A stretch of 5,227 nt of DNA, taken from the NCBI GenBank assembly GCA_965372015.1, contig CBDVAP010000168.1, positions 1 through 5,227 on the forward strand, read 5' to 3'. Origin of the DNA: JACZSB01 sp965372015 (GTDB lineage Bacteria; Fidelibacterota; Marinisomatia; SCGC-AAA003-L08; TS1B11). A program made the position numbers and the translations under genes. Positions within the stretch are counted from its first letter, which is position 1, and the number at the start of each line of letters is the position of its first letter. A model generated the notes under the pieces. That model did no database searches. It had not been told where the DNA came from and saw nothing but the letters and a program-made list of their open reading frames with translations. This document shows positions 1-5,208 of this stretch, piece by piece.

Positions 1-1634
1 ATCCAGGCCTCGAAGGAGAGGATGATCAGGGCGATGGCCAGCAGCAGGTAGTTGCCGGTGCCATAGTAGAAGCCGATCTCCTTGACCAACGCCCAGGAGG
101 TCATGGCGGCCACGAACAGCATGGGGGCCAGGGTGAACCAGTAGCGGCGGCCCTTGCTCATGACCCATACAGTGATCACCAGCAGAGCTAACGCCCCCAC
201 CAGCTGGTTGGTGGTGCCGAACAGGGGCCAGAGCACTTGCTCCTGGTTGAAGAGGGTCACCAACAGGCCGGTAGACATGACTATTCCAGCCTGGAGATAA
301 CGGCTACGGGCCAGCGGTTGCAGACCCATCGACGAGCCGAACTCACCCAGGACGTAACACTGGATGCGGAAGGCGGTGTCCAGGCTGGTGGCGGCGAAGG
401 CGATGACCACCACCGAGAGGAACACGGTTGCCAGGCCTTCGGGAATGCCCAGAGGCCGCAGAAAGGTGGCGGCGCCTTCGATGAAGGCCAGGATGGAGGA
501 GCCGGCGGCCGCTTCCCAGGAGTGGTAATGCTGGAGCCATTCGCCGGAGGAGTCGAAGCCGGCGCTGACGGCCAGGGTGGCTAACAGGGCCAGGGTACCC
601 TCTCCCAGCATAGCGCCGTAACCGATGGGCCGGCTGTGTTTCAGGGCCTGGAGCTGCTTGGCGGTGGTGCCGGAACTGACCAGGGAGTGGAAGCCGGAGA
701 TGGCCCCGCAGGCGATGGTGACGAACAGCAGCGGGTACCAGCTGCCCTTAGAGATGGGGACCGTGTTGAGCATGGGCGCTACGATGGGACGTTGGGCCAG
801 AAACAGGCCTAGATAGATCACACCCAAAGCCAGGAGCAGTTGGTGGGAATTGATGTAATCCCGGGGCTGAAGCAGCACCCAGACCGGCAGGCTGGCGGCG
901 ATGAAACCGTAGACCATCAGCAGCACCACCCAGGCCTGCTCTTCGGCGAACGAGTTGCCCAGGGGACCGAAAATCTGTACCAGCCAGGGGGCGAAACCAC
1001 TGATGTGCAGCGGATGGCGCCAGCCAACGTAAATCATAACGTATAGCAGCACCAGGGCGATCAGGGAGGGCACCAGCAAGCGCACCTGCTTGCGGCGGAC
1101 GTAGACCCCGATAATAATGGCCACAATGATCTGGAAGTTGATGGGCAACACCGAGCCGGGGTAGTTCACGAAAAGTTTGGCGATGGCCCGGGCGAAAACG
1201 GGGATCACCATGAATATGAGCAGGAAGATGATACTCAAGTAGAGGGTGCGGGCCCGGGGAGACAGCAGGCGCTCGCTGATCTTGCCGATGCTCTGTCCCT
1301 TATGGTGCACCGAGACTACCAGGGCGCCGAAATCGTGTACCGCGCCGATGAACACGGTGCCGAACACCACCCACAAGATAGCCGGCACCCAGCCCCAGAT
1401 CACGGCGATGGCCGGACCCAGGATGGGGGCCGCCCCGGCGATGGAGGCGTAGTGATGGCCGAACAGCACGTGGGGGTTGGTGGGCAGGTAGTCCTTGTCG
1501 TCGCGCAGGGTGTGGGCGGGGGTGACTAACTGCTCATCGATGCCGTAGACCTTTAGGGCGATGAATCTGCTGTAAAAGCGGTAGGCCAGGGCGAAGATCG
1601 ATATGCCCAAAAGGGCAATAAGGGCTGAATTCAT
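1..1634 (-). CDS. cstA: Carbon starvation protein A family transporter, C-terminus beyond window
   Basis: The minus strand is open from the ATG at 1634-1632 to the left edge, giving 544 complete codons, so the C-terminus is missing. The product is a very hydrophobic polytopic inner-membrane protein with more than a dozen likely helices. Family signatures seen: LPTNPHVLFGHHYASIAGAA near residues 50-69, HDFGALVVSVHHKGQSIG at 100-117, LQPRDYINS at 255-263, SGFHSLVSSGTTAKQL at 313-328 and FGTTNQL at 472-478. Known members (E. coli CstA and BtsT) import peptides or pyruvate when carbon is scarce; the substrate here cannot be read from sequence. The start follows a GAGGAG with only 3 nt of spacing, somewhat short, but no better start is seen and MNSALIALLGISIFALAYRF is a good first membrane segment. 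It is transcribed divergently from the transketolase gene. Whether it is the ~700-residue enteric type or the shorter type common elsewhere depends on the missing end. The family call is secure; the symbol follows the family. Confidence 0.95.
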   Translation of the reverse strand, partial: MNSALIALLGISIFALAYRFYSRFIALKVYGIDEQLVTPAHTLRDDKDYLPTNPHVLFGHHYASIAGAAPILGPAIAVIWGWVPAILWVVFGTVFIGAVHDFGALVVSVHHKGQSIGKISERLLSPRARTLYLSIIFLLIFMVIPVFARAIAKLFVNYPGSVLPINFQIIVAIIIGVYVRRKQVRLLVPSLIALVLLYVMIYVGWRHPLHISGFAPWLVQIFGPLGNSFAEEQAWVVLLMVYGFIAASLPVWVLLQPRDYINSHQLLLALGVIYLGLFLAQRPIVAPMLNTVPISKGSWYPLLFVTIACGAISGFHSLVSSGTTAKQLQALKHSRPIGYGAMLGEGTLALLATLAVSAGFDSSGEWLQHYHSWEAAAGSSILAFIEGAATFLRPLGIPEGLATVFLSVVVIAFAATSLDTAFRIQCYVLGEFGSSMGLQPLARSRYLQAGIVMSTGLLVTLFNQEQVLWPLFGTTNQLVGALALLVITVWVMSKGRRYWFTLAPMLFVAAMTSWALVKEIGFYYGTGNYLLLAIALIILSFEAW

Positions 1635-1659
1635 AGGCTCCTCGAAATATGAGGTGCTA

Positions 1660-1688
1660 AGTTTATCCCGCCGGGCCGCTATGGGCAA
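1660..1688 (-). promoter_or_regulatory. Candidate sigma-70-like promoter for the CstA gene
   Basis: On the minus strand, TTGCCC (1688-1683) lies 17 bp upstream of TAAACT (1665-1660), each matching 4 of 6 consensus bases. Transcription would begin near 1653, leaving a leader of about 19 nt that includes the GAGGAG ribosome site. The match is modest and was chosen by eye, so other start points are possible. Confidence 0.3.
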
Positions 1689-1700
1689 CCATGTAGCTCG

Positions 1701-1729
1701 TTGGTATTGCAAAAATTTTACGGTAAATT
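1701..1729 (+). promoter_or_regulatory. Candidate promoter for transketolase-DoxX unit
   Basis: TTGGTA (1701-1706) and TAAATT (1724-1729) are separated by 17 bp and each match the sigma-70 consensus at 4 of 6 positions. They lie in the most AT-rich part of the divergent intergenic region. Use of this site would give a leader of roughly 70 nt before the ATG at 1808. If the organism is Bacteroidota-like, its promoters may follow another consensus (for example TTTG and TAnnTTTG), so confidence is low. Confidence 0.3.
1715..1729. promoter_or_regulatory. Small palindrome, possible operator between divergent genes
   Basis: TTTAC-G-GTAAA (1717-1727) is a perfect 5-bp inverted repeat around G1722, extending to 7 bp per side with one mismatch (1715-1729). 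It overlaps the -10 of the candidate transketolase promoter and sits about 27 bp upstream of the candidate CstA promoter, a position where a dimeric regulator could affect both. A match this short could be chance in AT-rich DNA, and no regulator gene is present in the window. Confidence 0.25.
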
Positions 1730-1807
1730 ACTTGTAGATGCTATCCCCGTTCTTACAGCCGGCGGTGTGTTTCCGGCCCTCTATCGAACCGTGAGCAGTG
1801 TACGGTT

Positions 1808-3802
1808 ATGACCGATAGTCCATTGTTGAATCAGCTCAGGGGGCTGATCATGGACACGGTGCGCCGGGCCAACTCGGGGCATACCGGCGGGGCATTGTCG
1901 TCCCTGGATTTTGCCATGCTGCTCTACCGGGATGTACTGCGCTACGACCCCGACGACCCCACCTGGCTGAACCGGGACCGGTTTGTGCTGTCAGCCGGGC
2001 ATGAATCGGCCCTGCTGTACTCCCTGCTGCATATGATCGGCTACCTGGAGCTGGACGACCTGCAAAATTTCCGGCAGTTGGGCAGCCGCACACCCGGCCA
2101 CCCGGAAGTGGGCCTGACCCCCGGGGTGGAATGCACCAGCGGTCCCTTGGGGCAGGGGGTGGGCATGGCGGTGGGGATGGCGGTAGCCGAGGAGATGCTG
2201 CGGGCCCGGCTGGGTTGGGACGTGGTCAATCATGATACCTACTGCCTGTGTGGCGACGGCGATCTGCAGGAACCGGTAGCCCTGGGGGCCTGTGCCCTGG
2301 CCGGACACTGGCGCCTGAGCCGGCTGATCATGTACTACGACCGCAACCGGGTGCAGATTTCGGGCGGGACGGAGCGGGCGGACTCTACAGAGGTTAATCA
2401 GTTGTTCAAAAGCTTCGGTTGGCACGTGCTGACTATCGACGGCCATGACCACGATATTATTCGGGAGGCGCTGGCCCATGGCCTGCTGCAGAGGGACCGG
2501 CCGACGCTGATTATCGGGGAAACCGTCATGGCCCACGGGACGGCCAGTATGGAGGGATCGGCCGCCACCCACGGCGCTCCCCTGCCGCCGGAAGAGATCG
2601 CCGCCACCAAGGAAAAATTGGGGTTGGACCCGCAGGCCAGCTTTCAAGTCACCGATGAGGCGCTGAGCGAACTCAGGCGGCGGCAGCCCCGGCTGCGGGA
2701 TAGGGCGGCGGCCTGGCGTGAACACTTAAAGGAGCGGCGGGCTGAGCAGGAATTTGACACCCGCTGGCGGGCCTTTTTCGAACCGCTGGCCCCGGCGCAG
2801 TTGCCCTGGCCCCAGTTCGAACCGGGGGCCTCTATCGCCACCCGCAAGGCCTTTGGCCAGGTGCTGGATGCTGTGGCGGAGCAGCTGCCGGGGCTAGTGG
2901 GTGGCTCGGCCGACCTGGAGCCGTCCAACAACACCGCCAATTTTGCTAAACGTTATGGCGACTTCGGGGCTCAACGGCGCGACGGACGCTCCCTGGCCTA
3001 CGGCGTGCGGGAATTTCCCATGGGGGCCATCAACAATGGTATCGCCCTGCATGGGGGGCTGCGACCGTTCGGAGCCACCTTCCTGGTGTTTACCGATTAC
3101 GAGCGCCCGGCTCTGCGGCTACGGGCCTTGCAACAATTGCCGGCTATCGGGGTCTATACCCACGATTCAATATTTGTGGGGGAAGACGGCCCCACCCATC
3201 AACCGGTGGAGCAGACTATGGCCTTGAGGGTGATTCCGGGTCTAATGGTTTACAGGCCAGCTGAGGCAATTGAAACCGCCCTGGCCCTGGAGCAAATCCT
3301 GGGCGGTGATCGTCCGGCGGCGCTGCTACTGGGCCGCCAGGGAGTACCGGTGCTGCCCAAGGAGTATCACGACCGGGCCAGGGAAGGTGTGCCCCGGGGG
3401 GGGTACGTGCTCAAGGAAGCGGCCGGGGAGCCGGACGTGACCATTTTTACCTGCGGCTCGGAAGTGGCCCTGGCGCTGGAGGTGGAGGGTTTACTGGCCG
3501 GCCTAGATATAAAGGTGGTCAGTTTACCCTGTTGGGAGCTGTTCTTTGAGCAGCCGGAGGATTACCGGGAGGAAGTGCTTGCGTCCCCGGCCGGGTTGCG
3601 GGTCTCGCTGGAGGCGGGGACTACCCTGGGCTGGGAGCGGTTCACCGGCTTATCGGGCCTGAATATGGGCGTGGACCGGTTCGGTTGGTCGGCCCCGGGG
3701 GACGAGGTAGCCGCCGCGGCAGGTTTACAGGCGGAGCAGGTGGCCAAGAGAATTAAGGCGGCTCTGGCGGTGCCGGACACCAACAGGGCCAAAAGTAGTT
3801 GA
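1808..3802 (+). CDS. tkt: Transketolase
   Basis: This 664-residue protein has the usual full length of a transketolase (E. coli TktA has 663). The cytoplasmic, thiamine diphosphate-dependent enzyme moves two-carbon ketol units between sugar phosphates in the non-oxidative pentose phosphate pathway. The N-terminal cofactor domain (about 1-300) carries H25 (SGHTGG), H64 (LSAGHES), H98 (TPGHPE), the GDG motif at 149-151 with E155 and metal-binding N180 (YYDRN), and H255 (THGAPL). The central domain (about 340-510) carries R346, S367 (GGSADL), the catalytic E402 (REFPMGA), F428, H452 (HDS), D460 and H464 (GEDGPTHQPVE) and R510 (LGRQ). The C-terminal domain ends with EAGTTLGWERF and FGWSAPGDEV. 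Every catalytic and phosphate-binding position I know is kept, so it should be active. Several motifs differ from the enteric or plant type: SGHT for SGHP, SAGHES for SNGHGS, LQEP for the usual EG. No Shine-Dalgarno sequence precedes the ATG and no in-frame alternative lies close upstream. DoxX follows 28 bp downstream. Confidence 0.97.
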   Translation: MTDSPLLNQLRGLIMDTVRRANSGHTGGALSSLDFAMLLYRDVLRYDPDDPTWLNRDRFVLSAGHESALLYSLLHMIGYLELDDLQNFRQLGSRTPGHPEVGLTPGVECTSGPLGQGVGMAVGMAVAEEMLRARLGWDVVNHDTYCLCGDGDLQEPVALGACALAGHWRLSRLIMYYDRNRVQISGGTERADSTEVNQLFKSFGWHVLTIDGHDHDIIREALAHGLLQRDRPTLIIGETVMAHGTASMEGSAATHGAPLPPEEIAATKEKLGLDPQASFQVTDEALSELRRRQPRLRDRAAAWREHLKERRAEQEFDTRWRAFFEPLAPAQLPWPQFEPGASIATRKAFGQVLDAVAEQLPGLVGGSADLEPSNNTANFAKRYGDFGAQRRDGRSLAYGVREFPMGAINNGIALHGGLRPFGATFLVFTDYERPALRLRALQQLPAIGVYTHDSIFVGEDGPTHQPVEQTMALRVIPGLMVYRPAEAIETALALEQILGGDRPAALLLGRQGVPVLPKEYHDRAREGVPRGGYVLKEAAGEPDVTIFTCGSEVALALEVEGLLAGLDIKVVSLPCWELFFEQPEDYREEVLASPAGLRVSLEAGTTLGWERFTGLSGLNMGVDRFGWSAPGDEVAAAAGLQAEQVAKRIKAALAVPDTNRAKSS

Positions 3803-3830
3803 TTCAACCAACCAAGAGAAGGAGTTACTG

Positions 3831-4223
3831 ATGGAGTTTCTAAATCGATATGCCAACCTAGTACACTGGCTGCCACGGGTCGCCCTGGCGGGGATATTCA
3901 TTCCCCACGGCATCTCCAAATTTACCCATGGCCAGGCCATGGCCGAGGGCATGGGTTCTCCGATCATCATGATATACATGATCGGACTGATGGAGTTGAC
4001 CGGTGGAGTCTGCATGATTGCGGGCGCCCTGGGCCGGGATCTGCTGACGCGGCTGGCCGGGCTGCTGATAGCCATCGTTATGCTGGGCGCCACGTTCATG
4101 GTGCATTTTCCACAATGGAACTTCGTGGCCAGTGAGGCCAAGCCCATGGGGGGGATGGAATTCCAAGTCCTCACCATGACGGTCGCACTCTATTTTCTAG
4201 TTAAGGGCAACGACGCCGACTAG
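3831..4223 (+). CDS. DoxX family membrane protein
   Basis: This 130-residue integral membrane protein has four likely helices, at about 12-28, 44-66, 70-92 and 108-124. Features of the DoxX family are seen: HGISKF just after the first helix (residues 26-31), a conserved acidic residue followed by glycines in the second helix (GLMELTGGV, E55), and GRDLLTRLAGLLIAIVML leading into the third. An AAGGAG at 3819-3824, 6 nt before the ATG, fixes the start. DoxX was named for a subunit of archaeal thiosulfate:quinone oxidoreductase, but most bacterial members have unclear roles, with proposed links to quinone or oxidative-stress functions; nothing here identifies a partner. It begins 28 bp after the transketolase stop with no terminator between, so the two are probably co-transcribed. 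The family call is strong; the function is open. Confidence 0.9.
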   Translation: MEFLNRYANLVHWLPRVALAGIFIPHGISKFTHGQAMAEGMGSPIIMIYMIGLMELTGGVCMIAGALGRDLLTRLAGLLIAIVMLGATFMVHFPQWNFVASEAKPMGGMEFQVLTMTVALYFLVKGNDAD

Positions 4224-4237
4224 CCGTTTCTGATCCC

Positions 4238-4261
4238 GCTGGGGGCGGCCAGCCCGTCCCC
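4238..4261 (+). other. Weak GC-rich hairpin after DoxX
   Basis: GCTGG (4238-4242) pairs with CCAGC (4249-4253) across a 6-nt loop, and alternative GGGC/GCCC pairing extends to the CCCC at 4258-4261. No T-run follows, so it is not a convincing intrinsic terminator, although it sits 15 bp after the DoxX stop codon, where transcription of the transketolase-DoxX unit might end. Confidence 0.25.
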
Positions 4262-4265
4262 GGCC

Positions 4266-4294
4266 TTAAGTGGCTGCGACGGAGCGCCTATTAT
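4266..4294 (+). promoter_or_regulatory. Weak candidate promoter for the downstream unknown gene
   Basis: TATTAT (4289-4294) matches the -10 consensus at 5 of 6 bases and lies 17 bp after TTAAGT (4266-4271), which matches the -35 at only 3 of 6. Transcription would start near 4301, giving a leader of about 100 nt before the preferred ATG at 4402. The proposal assumes that the open frame before 4402 is not translated. Confidence 0.25.
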
Positions 4295-4332
4295 GGCGTA
4301 GACGCCGGAGGGCCAGGCTGTGTAACTTCGGA

Positions 4333-4352
4333 CTGGAATTCCAGGTTTTTTT
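4333..4352 (+). promoter_or_regulatory. 12-bp perfect palindrome followed by seven T
   Basis: CTGGAATTCCAG (4333-4344) is a perfect palindrome, followed after one G by T7 (4346-4352). It lies about 50 bp before the likely start of the downstream gene. As RNA it could form only a 4-bp stem with an AATT loop, too weak for an efficient terminator, so an operator for a dimeric DNA-binding protein is at least as likely. Chance is also possible. Confidence 0.3.
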
Positions 4353-4383
4353 ACCGATCTGGTTACAAGAAGAAGTACCTCCG

Positions 4384-4389
4384 AGGGAG
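4384..4389 (+). promoter_or_regulatory. Ribosome binding site supporting the start at 4402
   Basis: AGGGAG lies 12 nt before ATG 4402. The spacing is longer than usual, but the alternative GTG at 4270 has no purine-rich site in front of it and would add an unnatural-looking Arg-rich leader. The site therefore favours the internal ATG, with moderate certainty. Confidence 0.5.
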
Positions 4390-4401
4390 CAGTATAGCAA
4401 T

Positions 4402-4833
4402 ATGGCCAAGTGGAACCCGGCGTCGTTTCTCCGCTTCAGCAAAGCCCAGTGCCCGGCGCATGTGGTGAATGTTTTGGAAGACCTGGTCAAGTTCATTACC
4501 ACGGATGCGGATGTGGTAAACTGGGGCCGGGGCGATGAAACCGGAATGGTGACCTTCAAGGTCCGCTCGGACCATGGCATACTGCCATTGTTCAACCTGA
4601 CTACCGAGGGAATTATCAAATTCTACATCAATTACCTACGGGAAAAGCAGGTCGCCAAGGAGATTTTGCGGGATTACCAACTGAAGTTGGAATCAACCTT
4701 TCTGCTGGATTTGAATGATGAGGTCTATCCCACCGACGTGGGTCACCCGGTGGACGACCTGTTCCACACCCAGAACCAGGTGGAGAAGTTCAAGCACGCC
4801 ATCCTGGGGGTGACCGCCCGGCTGCACCAGTGA
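4402..4833 (+). CDS. Small protein of unknown function with a WGRG motif
   Basis: The frame is open from a GTG at 4270, but ATG 4402 is preferred: the 44 residues before it begin with an Arg-rich run (LLWRRRRRAR) without a ribosome site, while AGGGAG lies ahead of 4402. The resulting 143-residue protein is soluble, with no signal peptide or membrane segment. It starts MAKWNPASFLRFSKAQ, then has a likely helix (about 20-33), a strand-rich part around VVNWGRGDETGMVTFKV (38-54) and LPLFNLTTEGIIKFYINYL (61-79), and a helical C-terminal half. WGRG followed by a turn and a beta hairpin resembles small domains found in some uncharacterised, sometimes nuclease-associated proteins, but this is recalled similarity, not a demonstrated relationship, and no catalytic site is evident. 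The gene is 178 bp from DoxX, so it probably has its own promoter. It looks like a real gene because of its balanced composition, codon use like its neighbours and clean stop. Its role is unknown. Confidence 0.7.
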   Translation: MAKWNPASFLRFSKAQCPAHVVNVLEDLVKFITTDADVVNWGRGDETGMVTFKVRSDHGILPLFNLTTEGIIKFYINYLREKQVAKEILRDYQLKLESTFLLDLNDEVYPTDVGHPVDDLFHTQNQVEKFKHAILGVTARLHQ

Positions 4834-4936
4834 GTCGGCCGGGAACTTGGTCCCCCGCCCGTGGCCTCATATTAAAAGGTAACCCAGGTCAGGCTGTTTT
4901 CCTGAGTTGGATTTCCTGTTGGATTGGGGGCCGCAA

Positions 4937-4955
4937 AGATATGTTCATTTTCTTT
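4937..4955 (+). repeat. 19-bp direct repeat, left copy
   Basis: AGATATGTTCATTTTCTTT occurs here and again, identically, at 5209-5227. The base before the repeat differs (A4936 against C5208), so this is the left boundary of the shared sequence. The right boundary is unknown because the second copy reaches the window end. Confidence 0.85.
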
Positions 4956-4980
4956 TAGAAAGAAAACGAACCAAAAGAAA
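4943..4980 (+). repeat. TTCATTTTCTTT inverted repeat with an extra third arm
   Basis: GTTCATTTTCTTT (4943-4955) pairs with AAAGAAAACGAAC (4959-4971) across a TAG loop: 13 positions with one A-C mismatch. A further AAAAGAAA (4973-4980) can pair with the same TTTCTTTT arm instead, giving two exclusive folds. The layout TTCnTTTCTTT, loop, AAAGAAAnGAACC, AAAGAAA closely resembles an intergenic repeat that I recall as frequent in many proteobacterial genomes; copy number in this genome cannot be seen here. Confidence 0.65.
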
Positions 4981-4984
4981 CTTC

Positions 4985-5037
4985 GCGAACTATAAACTCG
5001 TTCCTATAAAATAGCGGAACTCAGACATATAGTTCGC
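4985..5037 (+). repeat. Long-armed inverted repeat with a nested hairpin
   Basis: GCGAACTATA (4985-4994) and TATAGTTCGC (5028-5037) form a perfect 10-bp inverted repeat with a 33-nt interior. Inside, GTTCCTAT (5000-5007) can pair with ATAG and GAAC (5011-5014 and 5017-5020) around an AAA loop with a 2-nt CG bulge. A perfect 10-bp pair enclosing a second hairpin is unlikely by chance and suggests a folded RNA or a DNA cruciform such as the end of a mobile element. Confidence 0.65.
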
Positions 5038-5039
5038 AG

Positions 5040-5127
5040 TTGCCGCCTGGGGCGACAAATTGGGCCGGAGACGCAGGGAAGCCGTAAATAACCACCCGGA
5101 ATTGAAATCCCGAACTGAGAGTCGGGA
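5040..5127 (+). ncRNA. Series of stems, possible structured non-coding RNA
   Basis: Three further stems follow one another: TTGCCGCC (5040-5047) with GGCGACAA (5051-5058), 8 bp with one mismatch; CAAATT plus CCGG (5056-5061, 5065-5068) with CCGGAATTG (5096-5104), 9 bp with bulges; and TCCCGA (5108-5113) with TCGGGA (5122-5127), an 8-nt loop. The first two share bases 5056-5058, so they compete slightly. Together with 4985-5037 upstream and the terminator at 5145-5169 they would make an RNA of up to about 190 nt. I do not recognise a known riboswitch or RNA family, and no good promoter is found (TATAAA at 5005-5010 lacks a -35), so this is a hypothesis. Confidence 0.35.
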
Positions 5128-5144
5128 CTGTCATAGAAACATAG

Positions 5145-5169
5145 CGCCCCGAAACTTCGGGGCGGTTTT
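5145..5169 (+). terminator. Intrinsic terminator-like hairpin
   Basis: CGCCCCGA (5145-5152) and TCGGGGCG (5157-5164) form a perfect 8-bp GC-rich stem with an AACT loop, followed by GTTTTA. The orientation suits plus-strand transcription; the reverse side lacks a T-run. The T-run is short (four T), so efficiency is uncertain. It could end transcripts from the unknown gene 310 bp upstream or from a separate RNA starting within the intergenic region. Confidence 0.6.
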
Positions 5170-5170
5170 A

Positions 5171-5198
5171 TCCCCCGCCAGAGGCGGGGTTAGGGGGA
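5171..5198 (+). repeat. Second GC-rich hairpin with alternative arm
   Basis: CCCCGCC (5173-5179) pairs with GGCGGGG (5183-5189) around an AGA loop, directly after the terminator-like hairpin. The flanking TCCCCC (5171-5176) can pair instead with GGGGGA (5193-5198). No T-run follows on either strand. Paired GC-rich hairpins of this kind are common in intergenic repeat elements. Confidence 0.5.
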
Positions 5199-5208
5199 CT
5201 AGCGGACC

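Noticed and set aside
237..1529. Several plus-strand open frames of 63-115 codons
   Set aside because: They lie opposite the CstA gene, have Gly/His/Arg/Gln-rich composition typical of shadow frames in GC-rich DNA, and match no family.
1991..2725. 244-codon minus-strand open frame inside the transketolase gene
   Set aside because: Low-complexity Pro/Gln/Gly/His-rich shadow of a gene with unambiguous catalytic motifs on the other strand.
3725..4177. 150-codon minus-strand open frame across the transketolase end and DoxX
   Set aside because: It overlaps two well-supported genes and its composition (Ser, Met, Pro, Arg) reflects the antisense of membrane-protein codons.
4152..4345. Shared GGAATTCCA and EFQV in DoxX (around 4157) and before the unknown gene (around 4335)
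   Set aside because: The identity covers only about nine bases with no extension on either side, so duplication is not supported.
4270..4401. N-terminal extension from GTG 4270 with an Arg-rich segment
   Set aside because: No ribosome site precedes the GTG, the composition is unlike the rest of the protein, and it would run through the palindrome and T-run; ATG 4402 is preferred, though not proven.
4993..5010. Promoter at TATAAA (4991-4996 or 5005-5010)
   Set aside because: No acceptable -35 lies at 16-18 bp upstream of either, and both fall within the inverted repeat.
5040..5127. Cyclic-di-GMP (GEMM) or cobalamin riboswitch
   Set aside because: GAGACGCAGGGAAGCC is loosely like GEMM's GACGCAAAGCC, but the paired GAAA tetraloop stem and remaining consensus are missing, and no regulated gene follows in the window.
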